A stretch of 64,000 nt of DNA from Thermocoleostomius sinensis A174 (GCF_026802175.1 NZ_CP113797.1:1093026-1157025), one strand, 5' to 3'. Shown: positions 9,005-18,183, counted from the stretch's first letter. Numbers and translations: made by a program. The notes: a model not told the origin generated them from the sequence alone.

Positions 9005-10102
9005 CTACCTTAATTTTGTTCGCTGAAGTTCACTGAAAAATATCTCGTATCGATCGTACTCCATGTAGTGAATGAGTTTACAAAGATAGGGTTGCCATTC
9101 GTACCGTAAGGAAAGATATAGTTCAATACCTGCTTCTAAATCGGGATTTGTTTCAATTCCCTCCTGCTGTAACCGTTTAATCGCTGTACAATAATGCTCT
9201 CGCCATAGTCGCTCGTTATAATCTCGTTCATCCGAGCGGGCATTAGGTAACAAGGCATGACAAACTTGTTCTAGTAAATGTAATCCGCCACACCAAAGTT
9301 CAGCCGTGGCAGCAGACTCGACAATCGATCGGTATTTGTTAGAATTTAATGCGCTTTGAATCAGAGTTGCTAAATCCATTGCCAGATACATAATGCGAGG
9401 AAGCGCATAGTAACTTTGACGGAAGCGAAAGTAGAGCAGCACTGAATAGGTATTTTGGGATTCCAGGAGGTTCATCAATTCCCTGGCAATGTTGGAAATA
9501 TCTTGCTGAATGTTGTTGAGGTTATCACCCGCGGCAAGGCGCGCGAGGAGTTCAGCCGAACTAGCTGTATCGTTTGTGCGGTGGTGCAGGCTGAGCGCAA
9601 AGGTGTTTCGCCGAATCAACGCACTGTAAACTGACAAAATATAGGTGATGGTCAAAGTAAAAATTGAAAATCCTAACGCCGCTTGCAGGAACATGAGTAA
9701 ACGGTAAGTACCTGTTTTGGGAACAAGATCGCCTGTTCCTAAAGTGGTGAGAGAATAGCCGCTGTAGTAAAGGGCGGTAGCAAAATCTGTTGGTGTTTGT
9801 CCTTCGCTAGCTTGAATAGCGGTTCCTAATCCGCTCCAAACAATGAGAGCAAATCCTAAAACCAACAACAAAACCCACATAACTACGATCGTGAGGATGA
9901 TAGCCGAACCACTATAAGTCAGCAATTGATTCCGTTGCTTTGGAAAAATTTGAGCAACACCGCGAAAAATATACCAAGTTGCTCTGGCAATTTTCGCACT
10001 GAGCAAGCTACTTTCGATCCGTGGATGTAACACTGTTAAATAAATATCTAGGAGGGCTAGAAGAATCAATCCAACGCCCACAGTTTGCACAAAAAAGTTC
10101 AC
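9005..10102 (-). CDS. Two-TM potassium channel family protein
   Basis: The selectivity filter TTLGTGDL in YYSGYSLTTLGTGDLVPK identifies an ion-channel (Ion_trans_2) pore loop. An N-terminal hydrophobic segment (VGLILLALLDIYLTVL), a pore-flanking helix (IVVMWVLLLVLGFALIVW) and another after the filter (FLQAALGFSIFTLTITYIL) anchor it in the membrane. The C-terminal 190 residues are soluble and lack an obvious RCK/TrkA-N Gly-rich motif, so regulation is probably not by the classical NAD-binding domain. The start is GTG, supported by AGGAG nine bases upstream. Family members conduct K+ as tetramers; ion preference here is inferred from the GxGD filter only. Confidence 0.85.
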   Translation of the reverse strand: MNFFVQTVGVGLILLALLDIYLTVLHPRIESSLLSAKIARATWYIFRGVAQIFPKQRNQLLTYSGSAIILTIVVMWVLLLVLGFALIVWSGLGTAIQASEGQTPTDFATALYYSGYSLTTLGTGDLVPKTGTYRLLMFLQAALGFSIFTLTITYILSVYSALIRRNTFALSLHHRTNDTASSAELLARLAAGDNLNNIQQDISNIARELMNLLESQNTYSVLLYFRFRQSYYALPRIMYLAMDLATLIQSALNSNKYRSIVESAATAELWCGGLHLLEQVCHALLPNARSDERDYNERLWREHYCTAIKRLQQEGIETNPDLEAGIELYLSLRYEWQPYLCKLIHYMEYDRYEIFFSELQRTKLR

Positions 10103-10482
10103 AGTCTAGTTTCTCCTGCACGGATCAAAGACAGCACATACCGACCTCAATGGCGATCGTCCATTCACTTTTAAATCACATTTACTACTAATACTGAACC
10201 TGCATGAAGACAGAAATCTAAAGGACAAAATTTAATGAGTCATGAATGAAGGGAAAATGTTGGAGTCGTTGGAGTCGCCTTTAAAGTTCCAGTCCTACCG
10301 CCAGCGAGGATAAACCAGTTTCAGTAAGACACTTGGATTGGTCGGGATTAGATTCCTGCCCCTTTGTGTTCCTCTGCCCCGCTTTATGCTAGGTGATTAG
10401 TATTAGCAAGTTTTTTATCGGTTCAAGTTATACCAAGTCTTAAGGCAGCATTCAGGTTATACGGAGATGGAGATAGGGAGAC
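10103..10482. other. Gene-free spacer
   Basis: These 380 bases separate the divergent channel and ferric-reductase-like genes and must hold both promoters. I found no convincing -35/-10 pair, RNA gene or conserved repeat. GGAGTCGTTGGAGTCG is a short direct repeat (GGAGTCGTT twice) near 10263. Confidence 0.5.
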
Positions 10483-11820
10483 ATGAGAAGCCTTCTAATG
10501 CGGAGTCCGATCGCAATTGCTTTCTTCTGGATTGTGGCTTATGTGTTGATTGCAGTCCTACCGCTGTTTATTCTTTTGATTTATCCACCACTGGGCGGAC
10601 GTGGCTTTTGGGTTGAATTTTCTGTTGCCCTCGGGTTTATTGGGCTGGCCATGATGGCGCTTCAGTTCGTGATCACAGCCCGCATCAATCGCATTGAAGC
10701 CTCCTATGGGATTGATATTTTGCTTCAGTTTCATCGCTTTACATCGATCGTTGCTTTCGTCTTTGTGCTGGTTCATCCAGTGATGCTGTTTGTGGTACAA
10801 CCTGAAACGCTGCAACTGCTGAATTTTTTCGAGGCTCCTTTACGGGCCAGGCTTGCCGTGCTAGGAACGTTAGCGTTCATTGCTCTGGTCGTAACTACAA
10901 TTTGGCGCAAGCCCTTGCGCATTCCCTACGAACCGTGGCGTCTGTCTCATACCATTCTGTCGGTGTTGGCATTGGTGTTGGGGTTGGGGCACGCTCTACT
11001 AGTAGGTAACTATTTGGGGCTATTTTGGAAGAGTGTTTTGTGGGCAGCGATCGCCATTACGGCGCTGTGGTTGATTGTCTATGTCCGGTTGATAAAACCC
11101 TGGCTGATGACCAGACGCCCCTATTTGGTGGAAGAAGTGATTCCACAACGAGGCGATGTATGGACGCTAGCGTTGCGCCCGTGGGGACATGATGGCTTTA
11201 AGTTTCAACCAGGGCAGTTTTCTTGGATTACGCTGAACATCACCCCCCTCAGTATGCGAGAACATCCTTTCTCGATGTCTTCGAGTGGAGAACATCCAGA
11301 ACGGATCGAATTTGGCATCAAAGCTTTAGGAGATTTCACCAGTCGCATTAAAGATGTAAAACCCGGTACAAAAGCATACCTTGATGGGCCCTATGGGGTG
11401 TTCACGGTCGATCGCTATCATGATACGGCTGGGTTTGTATTGATTGCGGGCGGTATTGGCATTACTCCGATGATGAGCATGTTGGTAACAGCGGCAGAAC
11501 GAGGTGACGATCGCCCTTATTTGTTAATCTACGCCAGTAAAGCCTGGGACGATATCACCTATCGAGAAGAGTTAGAGAATTTAAAAGAGAAACTGAATCT
11601 TACCATCGTTCACGTTTTGCGCGAACCGCCCGAAGATTGGTCGGGTGAAACAGGATACGTCGATCAAGAATTACTCGATCGCTATATCCCTAAATTCCGT
11701 GGCTCTCGTCAATACTTTATCTGTGCAGCCCCACGCATGATGGATCAGGTCGAACGCGCCTTACACGATCTGGATGTTCCGGTAACGAATGTACATATGG
11801 AACACTTCAACCTGGCTTAA
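10483..11820 (+). CDS. Ferric reductase-like transmembrane oxidoreductase (heme/FAD/NAD(P)H)
   Basis: The N-terminal half is a ferric-reductase transmembrane domain with about six helices. Four His residues are placed as two pairs (QFHRFTS and LVHPVML; RLSHTIL and GLGHALL), the usual heme ligands. The C-terminal half is a ferredoxin-reductase module: FQPGQFSWITL, the FAD motif REHPFSMSS, and the NAD(P)-binding IAGGIGITPMMSML, ending in the FICAAPRMMDQVERAL and HMEHFNLA blocks. Such proteins pass electrons from NAD(P)H across the membrane to iron, oxygen or another acceptor; the acceptor here is not known. ATG 10483 follows GGGAG closely; ATG 10498 is an alternative start. A small membrane peptide gene follows. 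Confidence 0.9.
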   Translation: MRSLLMRSPIAIAFFWIVAYVLIAVLPLFILLIYPPLGGRGFWVEFSVALGFIGLAMMALQFVITARINRIEASYGIDILLQFHRFTSIVAFVFVLVHPVMLFVVQPETLQLLNFFEAPLRARLAVLGTLAFIALVVTTIWRKPLRIPYEPWRLSHTILSVLALVLGLGHALLVGNYLGLFWKSVLWAAIAITALWLIVYVRLIKPWLMTRRPYLVEEVIPQRGDVWTLALRPWGHDGFKFQPGQFSWITLNITPLSMREHPFSMSSSGEHPERIEFGIKALGDFTSRIKDVKPGTKAYLDGPYGVFTVDRYHDTAGFVLIAGGIGITPMMSMLVTAAERGDDRPYLLIYASKAWDDITYREELENLKEKLNLTIVHVLREPPEDWSGETGYVDQELLDRYIPKFRGSRQYFICAAPRMMDQVERALHDLDVPVTNVHMEHFNLA

Positions 11821-11870
11821 TTCTCCATAGCCCCTATCATATCAACACTCAATGTTTGGCTTTTATTCCT

Positions 11871-12011
11871 ATGCGATACAGTATTATGCTTCAACTCGTC
11901 AGCCTGATTACCCTGGTGCTTCTGGGTAATGCCGCCTTCTTTGCTTGGATTCAGAATCGAGCACTTCCAGATCAGATCAATTCCGGTGAAGTGACCCCTT
12001 CACAGCCCTAA
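11871..12011 (+). CDS. Small single-TM membrane peptide (46 aa)
   Basis: The frame encodes 46 residues with one hydrophobic helix (LQLVSLITLVLLGNAAFFAW, residues 7-26) followed by a short polar tail ending in VTPSQP. It begins 50 bases after the ferric-reductase-like gene on the same strand and ends before the convergent tldE-like gene, so it could be cotranscribed with the oxidoreductase and be a partner of its membrane domain. No strong ribosome-binding site is visible before ATG 11871, and I do not recognise the sequence as a known photosystem or cytochrome b6f small subunit. Coding status rests on the helix pattern and gene context. Confidence 0.5.
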   Translation: MRYSIMLQLVSLITLVLLGNAAFFAWIQNRALPDQINSGEVTPSQP

Positions 12012-12038
12012 GAAATATAGGACGGGTGGTGGACTTCC

Positions 12039-13346
12039 CTATTGCCGAGTCGCTACGCCCAACTGGCTAAACAGAAAGCTGGGCAGATAAGAGCCACCAC
12101 CTACCCATTCGGGGGTATCACTGAGATCAACCAAATGCTGAAATGCTTCAAAGACGCTGCCAGCCACCATTGTATCTTTAACGCGCCCAACAATTTTTCC
12201 GTTTTCCACCTTGTAACCCAGCGCCAAGTTCACTGAAAATTCTCCAGCTAATTGGTTTGACTGCCCGGCTCCTAACACTTGATCAACAATCAGTCCTTCG
12301 TCCATGCTGGCAATCAACTCTGCGGTAGAAGCACTGCCTGGGGCAACACAAAGATTGATTGGACTTGGGCTTGGTCGCGATAGCCCGCCCCGAAAGCCGT
12401 TGCCCGTAGACGATCGCTCTGCCCTCGCTGCCCAGCGCCGATCCCAATAAAACCCCACGACCGTTCCATGATCAACATAAGCCTTACGGCTGGTGGGTGT
12501 ACCTTCATCATCAAAAGTGCAAGCGTTAACGCCCAAGCTGGGATCTTCAAACAGTGTCAGCCGTGAATCAAACACGGTTTGTCCCACTTTGTCAGTTAGG
12601 GGAGAGGCCTTTTGCAGCACCGCTTGCCCCGACAGCAGCGTACTAAACAACCGCCCTAATGTGCTGGCGGCCGCTTTAGGTGTGAACAGGACGGGATATG
12701 AACCACTGGTAATAGTGGCGTTGCGCTCGGCTCGACGAAACTTTTGCAACAGATCGTTGAGCAACCGATCGTAATCGACGGGTCGATCGCGAGCGACATC
12801 AAACGTATAGGGCTGAAGGAAATCCTCGCCGCGCACTAAATTTCCAGATAAACTGGCGCTCAGGGTTTGGCTCGATCGCTCGGCATACACATCTTTGTCG
12901 GTGACAAGTTTGATCGTGCCCGATCGCACCTGAAATCCCACGTCTACGAGAATGTCGGGGTTATACTCATGTACCGCTCGAATTAAATGTTCGCCAGTTT
13001 CCACCAAGGCTTCGGTGCTAGGGGTATGGCTCGATCGGCCATTGCCATCCCAACTGTGAAAATTGGCAGCAAACTCAAATTCGGCCGGGCTACCGATCGC
13101 AGCCGTTTGAACAGCAGCGTCTACCAAATCTTCTAGGCGTGTTAGATCGGTGGAACTGGCAAATCCTAAGCGTCCCTGACAGATTACTCGCAGCGCTACC
13201 CCTTGAACCGCTTTTGTTTGTAGCGACTTCAGCCGATTATTTTCAAAGTCGATCGGTGTTGACTGGCTGGATAGGTAGTATACCTCCGCCGCATCTGTAC
13301 GGGGTTTGGCCAAATCAAGAATTTTTTCGAGGGTGGAATCATTCAT
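12039..13346 (-). CDS. TldD/PmbA family protein, TldE (PmbA) type
   Basis: The protein matches the TldD/PmbA family over its full 435 residues: AEVYYLSSQSTPIDFENNRL at the N-terminus, VQGVALRVICQGRLGFASST, and the C-terminal EGLIVDQVLGAGQSN, LAGEFSVNLALGYKVENGKI and GRVKDTMVAGSVFEAF. It lacks the HExxxH metal site of TldD, so it is the TldE/PmbA-type subunit. In E. coli TldD-TldE is a heterodimeric metalloprotease that degrades unfolded peptides and trims some RiPP leaders (microcin B17). The tldD partner is not in this window. The gene lies directly downstream of the TPR gene on the same strand, 30 bases away, so they may be cotranscribed. Confidence 0.88.
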   Translation of the reverse strand: MNDSTLEKILDLAKPRTDAAEVYYLSSQSTPIDFENNRLKSLQTKAVQGVALRVICQGRLGFASSTDLTRLEDLVDAAVQTAAIGSPAEFEFAANFHSWDGNGRSSHTPSTEALVETGEHLIRAVHEYNPDILVDVGFQVRSGTIKLVTDKDVYAERSSQTLSASLSGNLVRGEDFLQPYTFDVARDRPVDYDRLLNDLLQKFRRAERNATITSGSYPVLFTPKAAASTLGRLFSTLLSGQAVLQKASPLTDKVGQTVFDSRLTLFEDPSLGVNACTFDDEGTPTSRKAYVDHGTVVGFYWDRRWAARAERSSTGNGFRGGLSRPSPSPINLCVAPGSASTAELIASMDEGLIVDQVLGAGQSNQLAGEFSVNLALGYKVENGKIVGRVKDTMVAGSVFEAFQHLVDLSDTPEWVGGGSYLPSFLFSQLGVATRQ

Positions 13347-13376
13347 GGGTAAGGGGGGCGAAAGGAAGGAAAACTT

Positions 13377-13988
13377 TTAGCTAAACCAGATTAAACCACC
13401 GATCGTCAGTCCAATTAGAACCAGAGCAATCCAGAGAAAGCTATTGTCTTTGGTGTTAACCTGGCTCAGGTCTATTTCTTCCGGTTCGGGCTTGGGACGT
13501 GGACGAGGTGGGCGTTTAGGAGATACATCGTATCGAGTCGCGATCTGATTGTCGCCATTGGCAGCCTCAATCTTGCTTAAATCGGGAATTTTCGTCAGCC
13601 ATTCCTCCCGGCGCTTTAGTTGCGGCGCTTTGAGGATGTATAGCATGCGGCGGCTTTGTTTACGGGTTCTGAGATGGGGATGGGTTCCCAGTTTTTCGCA
13701 CAGGGCGATCGCTTCTGTAGATTGGCCAGCCGCCTGATAGGCATTCACCAGCCAAATTTGAACCTCTCCGCCCAAGGAGGATAGCGGCCCAGACAGGCTG
13801 ACAGCCTTCTCTAGAGCTTCTACCGATTCACGATAGCGCCCGCGTTCAAACGCGTTGCGCCCTGCTTGGTAGAAGTCCTGCGCTAGCTCCGTTTGATCTA
13901 GTTCTGAATGATCTGCTGTCACGGTTCTTGAAAAAATGAGGATTGGGGAATCGGAGTTAGGAATCGGGGTTGGGGGTGGCTCACTCAC
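13377..13988 (-). CDS. TPR-repeat protein with C-terminal membrane anchor
   Basis: About two TPR-like units (AQDFYQAGRNAFERGRYRES, VEALEKAV, then LVNAYQAAGQSTEAIALCEK) occupy residues 33-105. A Pro/Arg-rich linker (PKRPPRPRPKPEPEEID) leads to a C-terminal helix (FLWIALVLIGLTIGGLIWF), so the protein is a tail-anchored membrane protein exposing its TPR part to the cytosol. No enzymatic motif is visible; a scaffolding role is inferred. The start is GTG, and the first 20 codons (PPPTPIPNSDSPILIF) are simply a translation of the GGGAATC/GGAGTTA heptamer repeat at 13937-13979. The true start may be the in-frame GTG at 13922, after the repeat. Confidence 0.7.
   Translation of the reverse strand: MSEPPPTPIPNSDSPILIFSRTVTADHSELDQTELAQDFYQAGRNAFERGRYRESVEALEKAVSLSGPLSSLGGEVQIWLVNAYQAAGQSTEAIALCEKLGTHPHLRTRKQSRRMLYILKAPQLKRREEWLTKIPDLSKIEAANGDNQIATRYDVSPKRPPRPRPKPEPEEIDLSQVNTKDNSFLWIALVLIGLTIGGLIWFS
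13937..13979. repeat. Short heptamer-type repeat (STRR-like)
   Basis: The plus strand reads a run of degenerate seven-base units (GATTGGG-GAATCGG-AGTTAGG-AATCGGG-GTTGGGG), the cyanobacterial short tandem repeat type. It overlaps the beginning of the TPR gene. Confidence 0.7.
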
Positions 13989-14061
13989 TCATTCCACCGT
14001 TCGACTGCCACTCATGGTGCAGCCCATCAACTCCTTTCCATTCTTCCTTTCCTTTCTATCT

Positions 14062-14955
14062 TCACTTAAATTCGGCTGAAGCGACGATCATCGAACCAAT
14101 CCCTGAATCAGTGAAAACTTCTAGCAGCAGTGAGTGAGGAATGCGGCCGTCAATGATATGAGCCGCTTTGACGCCCTGGGCCAGCGATCGCACACAGCAG
14201 TTAACCTTGGGAATCATGCCGCCAGACACCACGCCTTCTTGAATCAGTCCTCGTGCTTCTTGAATGTCTACTTTGGGGATGAGGGTGCTAGGGTTTTTAT
14301 AGTCGCGTAGAATACCTGCTGTATCGGTCATCAAAATCAGTTTTTCGGCTCCGAGGGCAGCGGCAATTTCTCCGGCCACCGTATCGGCATTGATGTTGTA
14401 AGCTTGTCCTTGCTCATCGGCAGCTACACTCGAAATCACTGGAATATAGCCATCGCGCACCAATGCTTCAATCAATTGCACATTTGTAGCAGTGACTTCT
14501 CCAACAAAACCAATGCCTTCATCGCCTTGCGGCCGGGCTTTGATGAGGTTGCCGTCTTTGCCACACAGTCCAACAGCCGCACCACCCGCTTGGTTAATCA
14601 ACGCGACGATTTCTTTGTTGACCCGTCCTACCAATACCATTTCTACCACATCCATGGTGGCGGCATCTGTCACCCGCAATCCGTTCTTGAATTGTGGCTC
14701 AATTCCCAACTTGTCAAGCCAAGAGTTAATTTCTGGTCCACCGCCATGTACCAGAACAGGGCGCAACCCTACACAAGACAAAAACACGATATCTCGCATG
14801 ACTTTGTCTTTGAGGCGGCTGTCTTTCATCGCGGCACCACCATATTTAACAACAATGATCCGTCCTGCAAAGCGTTGAATATAGGGCAGGGCTTCGCTAA
14901 GTACCTGGACACGGGCGGTCGCCGTTTCGTAAAGAGCTTCGATGTTGGTTGTCAT
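14062..14955 (-). CDS. argB: Acetylglutamate kinase
   Basis: The enzyme phosphorylates N-acetyl-L-glutamate with ATP, the second step of arginine synthesis. The sequence is a full-length amino-acid kinase of 297 residues with the N-terminal [10 protein letters not shown] nucleotide-binding block, [19 protein letters not shown], the substrate region [25 protein letters not shown], and the C-terminal [16 protein letters not shown] and [19 protein letters not shown]. Plant and cyanobacterial NAGK of this type is arginine-sensitive and activated by the PII protein; the N-terminal helix before the kinase core (about 25 residues, [20 protein letters not shown]) is the extension typical of the arginine-sensitive form. 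It is a single gene here, with no other arg gene nearby. Confidence 0.97.
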   Translation of the reverse strand: MTTNIEALYETATARVQVLSEALPYIQRFAGRIIVVKYGGAAMKDSRLKDKVMRDIVFLSCVGLRPVLVHGGGPEINSWLDKLGIEPQFKNGLRVTDAATMDVVEMVLVGRVNKEIVALINQAGGAAVGLCGKDGNLIKARPQGDEGIGFVGEVTATNVQLIEALVRDGYIPVISSVAADEQGQAYNINADTVAGEIAAALGAEKLILMTDTAGILRDYKNPSTLIPKVDIQEARGLIQEGVVSGGMIPKVNCCVRSLAQGVKAAHIIDGRIPHSLLLEVFTDSGIGSMIVASAEFK

Positions 14956-15199
14956 GGGGGGCAGAAATCAAGAAGTAGCTTTCGTTTAATCGCTTAGTGT
15001 AGCAGTCCTCGATCGTATCTGGTGTTCGATGTGATGCAGGGGATGAGGGTGAATTATCGCTTCATTATGACGTTATTTGAACTAATAGTGTAGAGAAAGG
15101 CAATCAAGCCGGGATACGGCCTGCCGCAAGGTCAACGACGTACAACCAAGAAGTACAACCAACATTGATCCTGTGATTTTCAAGAACTTCAGCAGTTTT

Positions 15200-15330
15200 G
15201 CCAACCATGTCCCCTCATTCCCCGCCCCCTGCTCCCAGACGGGGCGAAGGAGAGTCGAACCGATTGAGGGGGTTCAACGTCCCTCTTCGGCTCTAGAAAA
15301 GGGATGTAGGGTGAGGGTCATCGAGGCTTG
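15200..15330. repeat. Interspersed imperfect palindromic repeat, copy B
   Basis: Inside the 470-base spacer between argB and the next gene, CCCCTCATTCCCCGCCCC, CTGCTCCCAGACGGGG and GGGTTCAACGTCCCTCTTC belong to the same degenerate palindrome family as the copies near 56360 and 62262. GTAGGGTGAGGGT closes it at about 15307-15320. No gene is supported in the rest of the spacer. Confidence 0.6.
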
Positions 15331-15426
15331 TCAGTCAATCAGCCTGATGCCATTGCGCAGCCAACAGTTGAGATTGGCACAAGATGATATTAACGTTACT
15401 ACTTTAGTGATTGCCTGGATTCTTGA

Positions 15427-15630
15427 TTAGCGAATTAATTTCACCCGTCCTGTGCATAGATAATCAAAAACGCGGTTGATTTGGCGACGATCGGCTTCAT
15501 TCATCTGTTGATTACTCAAAAGTGCAGATGCTAATTGAAAATGCTGGGTTTGGCTCATTTGTCCAGTGCAAAGGATTTGTTCAACTAATGGCGTAATGTC
15601 TCGTTGCCACAATTTTTGAGTCATGGTCAT
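15427..15630 (-). CDS. Conserved small cyanobacterial protein, unknown function
   Basis: The 67-residue protein has the pattern ITPLVEQILCTGQMSQTQHF, LASALLSNQQMNEADRRQIN, RVFDYLCTGRVKLIR, which I know as a small family widespread in cyanobacteria, without an assigned function. It is all-helical, with an EF-hand-like spacing but no calcium-binding loop. The open frame runs up to a GTG at 15663, but ATG 15630 is preceded by GAGAGGA with six-base spacing, so the shorter form is preferred; ATG 15624 is also possible. It is divergent from gloB. Confidence 0.72.
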   Translation of the reverse strand: MTMTQKLWQRDITPLVEQILCTGQMSQTQHFQLASALLSNQQMNEADRRQINRVFDYLCTGRVKLIR

Positions 15631-15869
15631 TCCAATTCCTCTCAAAGCGCGATCGTCCTTCACAAAGTGCTCGTCACAAAATGTGTAACTCGTAGAAGTC
15701 CCTGTGTTTCAATGGCATGTTTTATGGTCTGCCTAACTCTAGGCTCAAATTTGAGAAGTGACTATGGGCAAAGTTCGGATAGTAAGATTACCAAGCATTC
15801 CATAAAGCTTTTAACGCTTGCCTAGATTTGCTCAGCAAGGTGACAATTTGTATAGGAGTTCTGAAGAGA

Positions 15870-16646
15870 ATGATGCAAATCTACCGCCTTCCGGCATTAT
15901 CGGACAATTACATCTTTCTGCTGCACGATGCCGATCGCCAGATTGCAGCCGTTGTTGATCCAGCAGAGGCAAGTTCTGTGTTGCAGCAGTTGCAGCAGTT
16001 GGGAGCGTCACTCGTTGCCATTTTCAACACCCATCACCACGGAGATCACGTCGGCGGAAACACGCAACTGCTCAAAGCATTTCCACAAGCCACCGTATAT
16101 GGAGGCATTGAAGATCGCGGCAGAATTCCAGGACAGCATGTATTTCTACGGGAAGGCGATCGAGTCATGTTTGCCGATCGCTCGGCCGAGGTACTGTTTG
16201 TGCCAGGTCATACCCAAGCCCATATCGCCTACTATTTTGCGCCGGTGCAATCGGACGAACCAGGGGATTTATTTTGCGGAGATACCTTGTTTGCGGGCGG
16301 CTGTGGACGCCTATTTGAGGGCACACCAACGCAAATGGTGCAGTCTCTTAGCAAGCTTCGATCGTTGCCCGATCAAACGCGCGTTTGGTGCGCTCACGAA
16401 TACACTCTCAAAAATTTGCAGTTTGCCCTCACCGTAGATAGACAGAATTCCGACTTGCAATCTCGGTTTGAAACGGTAAAAGCGATGCGGCGGCGCGGCG
16501 AAGCAACGATTCCATCTCTGTTAGCGGATGAAAAACGCACCAATCCCTTTTTGCGGTGGGATCAGCCCGTCCTTCAGGCAGCGGTCAATAGCGACGACCC
16601 CGTGCGAACCTTTGCTCGTTTACGGGGAATGAAGGATCAGTTTTAA
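15870..16646 (+). CDS. gloB: Hydroxyacylglutathione hydrolase (glyoxalase II)
   Basis: The enzyme hydrolyses S-D-lactoylglutathione to D-lactate and glutathione, the second step of methylglyoxal detoxification. The metallo-beta-lactamase motif [10 protein letters not shown], then [30 protein letters not shown] and [14 protein letters not shown] are the two-metal site and glyoxalase II signatures. The C-terminal [15 protein letters not shown] helps bind glutathione. The frame extends upstream to a TTG at 15828, but family members begin with [15 protein letters not shown], so ATG 15870 (or the adjacent ATG 15873) is used; AAGAGA lies directly before it, AGGAG a little further. It converges with xth, and a distant VOC protein at 26.2 kb is not evidently linked. 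Confidence 0.95.
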   Translation: MMQIYRLPALSDNYIFLLHDADRQIAAVVDPAEASSVLQQLQQLGASLVAIFNTHHHGDHVGGNTQLLKAFPQATVYGGIEDRGRIPGQHVFLREGDRVMFADRSAEVLFVPGHTQAHIAYYFAPVQSDEPGDLFCGDTLFAGGCGRLFEGTPTQMVQSLSKLRSLPDQTRVWCAHEYTLKNLQFALTVDRQNSDLQSRFETVKAMRRRGEATIPSLLADEKRTNPFLRWDQPVLQAAVNSDDPVRTFARLRGMKDQF

Positions 16647-16687
16647 TTTGAAAGATTCAGTTTTAACGAGTCTTGCATTTGCCCTAA

Positions 16688-17482
16688 TCAGCAAGGGCAA
16701 TCAAGCTCAACAATAACTGGAGTGTGATCGCTGGGTTTGTCCCAGGTGCGCGGCAGGATATCGATCGTACATTGTTTGGCGCGTTGGCTCAATTCAGGCG
16801 AAAGATAATGATGATCAATGCGCCAGCCAGCATTGCGGCGAAACGCGCCGGTGCGATAGTCCCACCAAGTAAATTGATTGGTCTCTTGGTTGAACTGGCG
16901 AAAACTATCTACAAACCCTAAATCAATTAAAGCTGTTTGCAACGCTTGTCGCTCGGCTTCAGACGCCATGATATGGTTCGCCTTGCCCGTCGGATCATAA
17001 ATATCGCGATCGTCGGGTGCAACATTGAAATCACCACAGACCAGCACATGAGTATCTTGAGCCAAGCGAGTTTTCAAGTAATCGCGCAATACCGATAGCC
17101 AGCGCAGTTTGTATTGATATTTCTCGCTTCCGACTTCTGAGCCATTGGGTACATAAAGATTGACGATGCGAATGCCGTTCAGCACGCCTGTAATCACGCG
17201 CTTTTGTTGATCCAAATCCGCGATCGTGTCTCCTAAGATACAGGCAAACCCAGTATCCACCAACTCTAGAGGAACACGGCTCAACAGCGCCACACCGTTG
17301 TAAGATTTTTGCCCCGACACATAGATCTGATACCCCAGTTCGGGCGGGAGGACTGGAAAGTCTTTGTCCACTACTTTGGTTTCCTGCACACACAGCACCT
17401 CCACCGGATTAGACTCCAGCCATCGAATCACGTGACTCAGCCGGCTGCGAATGGAATTAACGTTCCAGGTAGCAATTTTCAT
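16688..17482 (-). CDS. xth: Exodeoxyribonuclease III
   Basis: This AP endonuclease and 3'-exonuclease cuts DNA at abasic sites in base excision repair. All exonuclease III-family motifs are present: MKIATWNVNSIRSRL (metal Asn), LCVQETKV (metal Glu), VNLYVPNG (catalytic Tyr), LVCGDFNVAPDDRDIYDP (Asp and Asn), FTWWDYRTGAFRRNAGWRID, and SDHTPVIVEL (catalytic Asp-His). The length of 264 residues is normal for the bacterial enzyme. It ends close to the end of the convergent gloB gene and has no partners nearby. Confidence 0.96.
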   Translation of the reverse strand: MKIATWNVNSIRSRLSHVIRWLESNPVEVLCVQETKVVDKDFPVLPPELGYQIYVSGQKSYNGVALLSRVPLELVDTGFACILGDTIADLDQQKRVITGVLNGIRIVNLYVPNGSEVGSEKYQYKLRWLSVLRDYLKTRLAQDTHVLVCGDFNVAPDDRDIYDPTGKANHIMASEAERQALQTALIDLGFVDSFRQFNQETNQFTWWDYRTGAFRRNAGWRIDHHYLSPELSQRAKQCTIDILPRTWDKPSDHTPVIVELDCPC

Positions 17483-17553
17483 GGGCGATCGATTCAGCGA
17501 AATGGAAGAGTAGTAAATCCGAGCATCGGGACGTTCAAAATATTTTAGGATGT

Positions 17554-17580
17554 TTGGGAATGGGCGATCGGGAATCGGGT
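17554..17580. repeat. Short heptamer-type repeat (STRR-like)
   Basis: TTGGGAATGGGCGATCGGGA followed by ATCGGGT reads as GGGAATN-type heptamers interrupted by a HIP1-like GGCGATCGGG. It lies upstream of xth in the spacer toward the YkvA gene. Confidence 0.6.
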
Positions 17581-17631
17581 TGAGTCCTGAAGCAAACGTG
17601 AATCTCCCAGTTTCCCTACCGGTTTAGTTTC

Positions 17632-17765
17632 AGGGGAGCCTGTCATGTTTGCAAGTTGCGGCATTCGCCCTCATGCCCCAACCCCTGCTCCCATGAAAGT
17701 CTGGAAATCTCCTGCTGACAGTCCCCAATGCCTTTAGCTCTGCGCTAGTCTTGGGAGAGGTAGAT
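17632..17765. repeat. Interspersed imperfect palindromic repeat, copy C
   Basis: This block begins with GGGGAGCCTGTCATG, also present near 7025, and continues with GCCCTCATGCCCCAACCCC, TGCTCCCATG and, further on, GTCTTGGGAGAGG. It fills most of the 296-base gap between xth and the YkvA gene. No gene is supported in it. Confidence 0.6.
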
Positions 17766-17778
17766 GTGAGGTAGCAAC

Positions 17779-18183
17779 ATGGCCACTCCCAATGGACAGT
17801 ATTCGGAACAGGATTTTTGGCGAAAGTTAAAGGATTTTGCCGTTTATGCAGGCAAAGAGGTGGTTGAGAAAGCACTAGTGCTGTTTTATGCAGCGCAACG
17901 CCCTGAAACCCCTGTTTGGGCAAAGACAGTCATATACGCCGCGTTGGCATATTTTATTTTGCCCACCGATGCCGTTCCCGATTTTATTCCTGCTGCTGGC
18001 TATAGCGATGATTTAGCTTCCCTAATTGCTGCCTTGGGAGCGGTTGCCATCTGCATTACCCCAGAAGTGCAACAAGCCGCTAAACAGAAAGTGGAAGATT
18101 GGTTTGGCAAGGCTCAATCAACTTCTGAAACCGCGACCGCTTCTCCATCGAATGATACCCCCCGAACCATTCCGATCGATTGA
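17779..18183 (+). CDS. YkvA/DUF1232 family membrane protein
   Basis: The DUF1232 core is clear: PVWAKTVIYAALAYFILPTD, AVPDFIPAAGYSDDLASLIA and ALGAVAICITPEVQQAAKQK at about residues 50-112. It forms one or two membrane-associated helices with the conserved PTDxxPDFIP turn. The N-terminus is an amphipathic region (FWRKLKDFAVYAGKEVVEKA), and the last 25 residues are a low-complexity Thr/Ser tail. The molecular function of YkvA proteins is not known. The gene converges with the RNase gene with only 50 bases between the stops. Confidence 0.85.
   Translation: MATPNGQYSEQDFWRKLKDFAVYAGKEVVEKALVLFYAAQRPETPVWAKTVIYAALAYFILPTDAVPDFIPAAGYSDDLASLIAALGAVAICITPEVQQAAKQKVEDWFGKAQSTSETATASPSNDTPRTIPID

Noticed and set aside
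15140-15166. GTAC...GTAC pair that looks like an NtcA site upstream of argB
   Set aside because: The spacing between GTA and TAC is 11 rather than 8, so it does not fit GTAN8TAC.
15173-15430. 85-codon plus-strand frame before the small conserved gene
   Set aside because: It crosses repeat copy B, and its composition is that of translated repeat.
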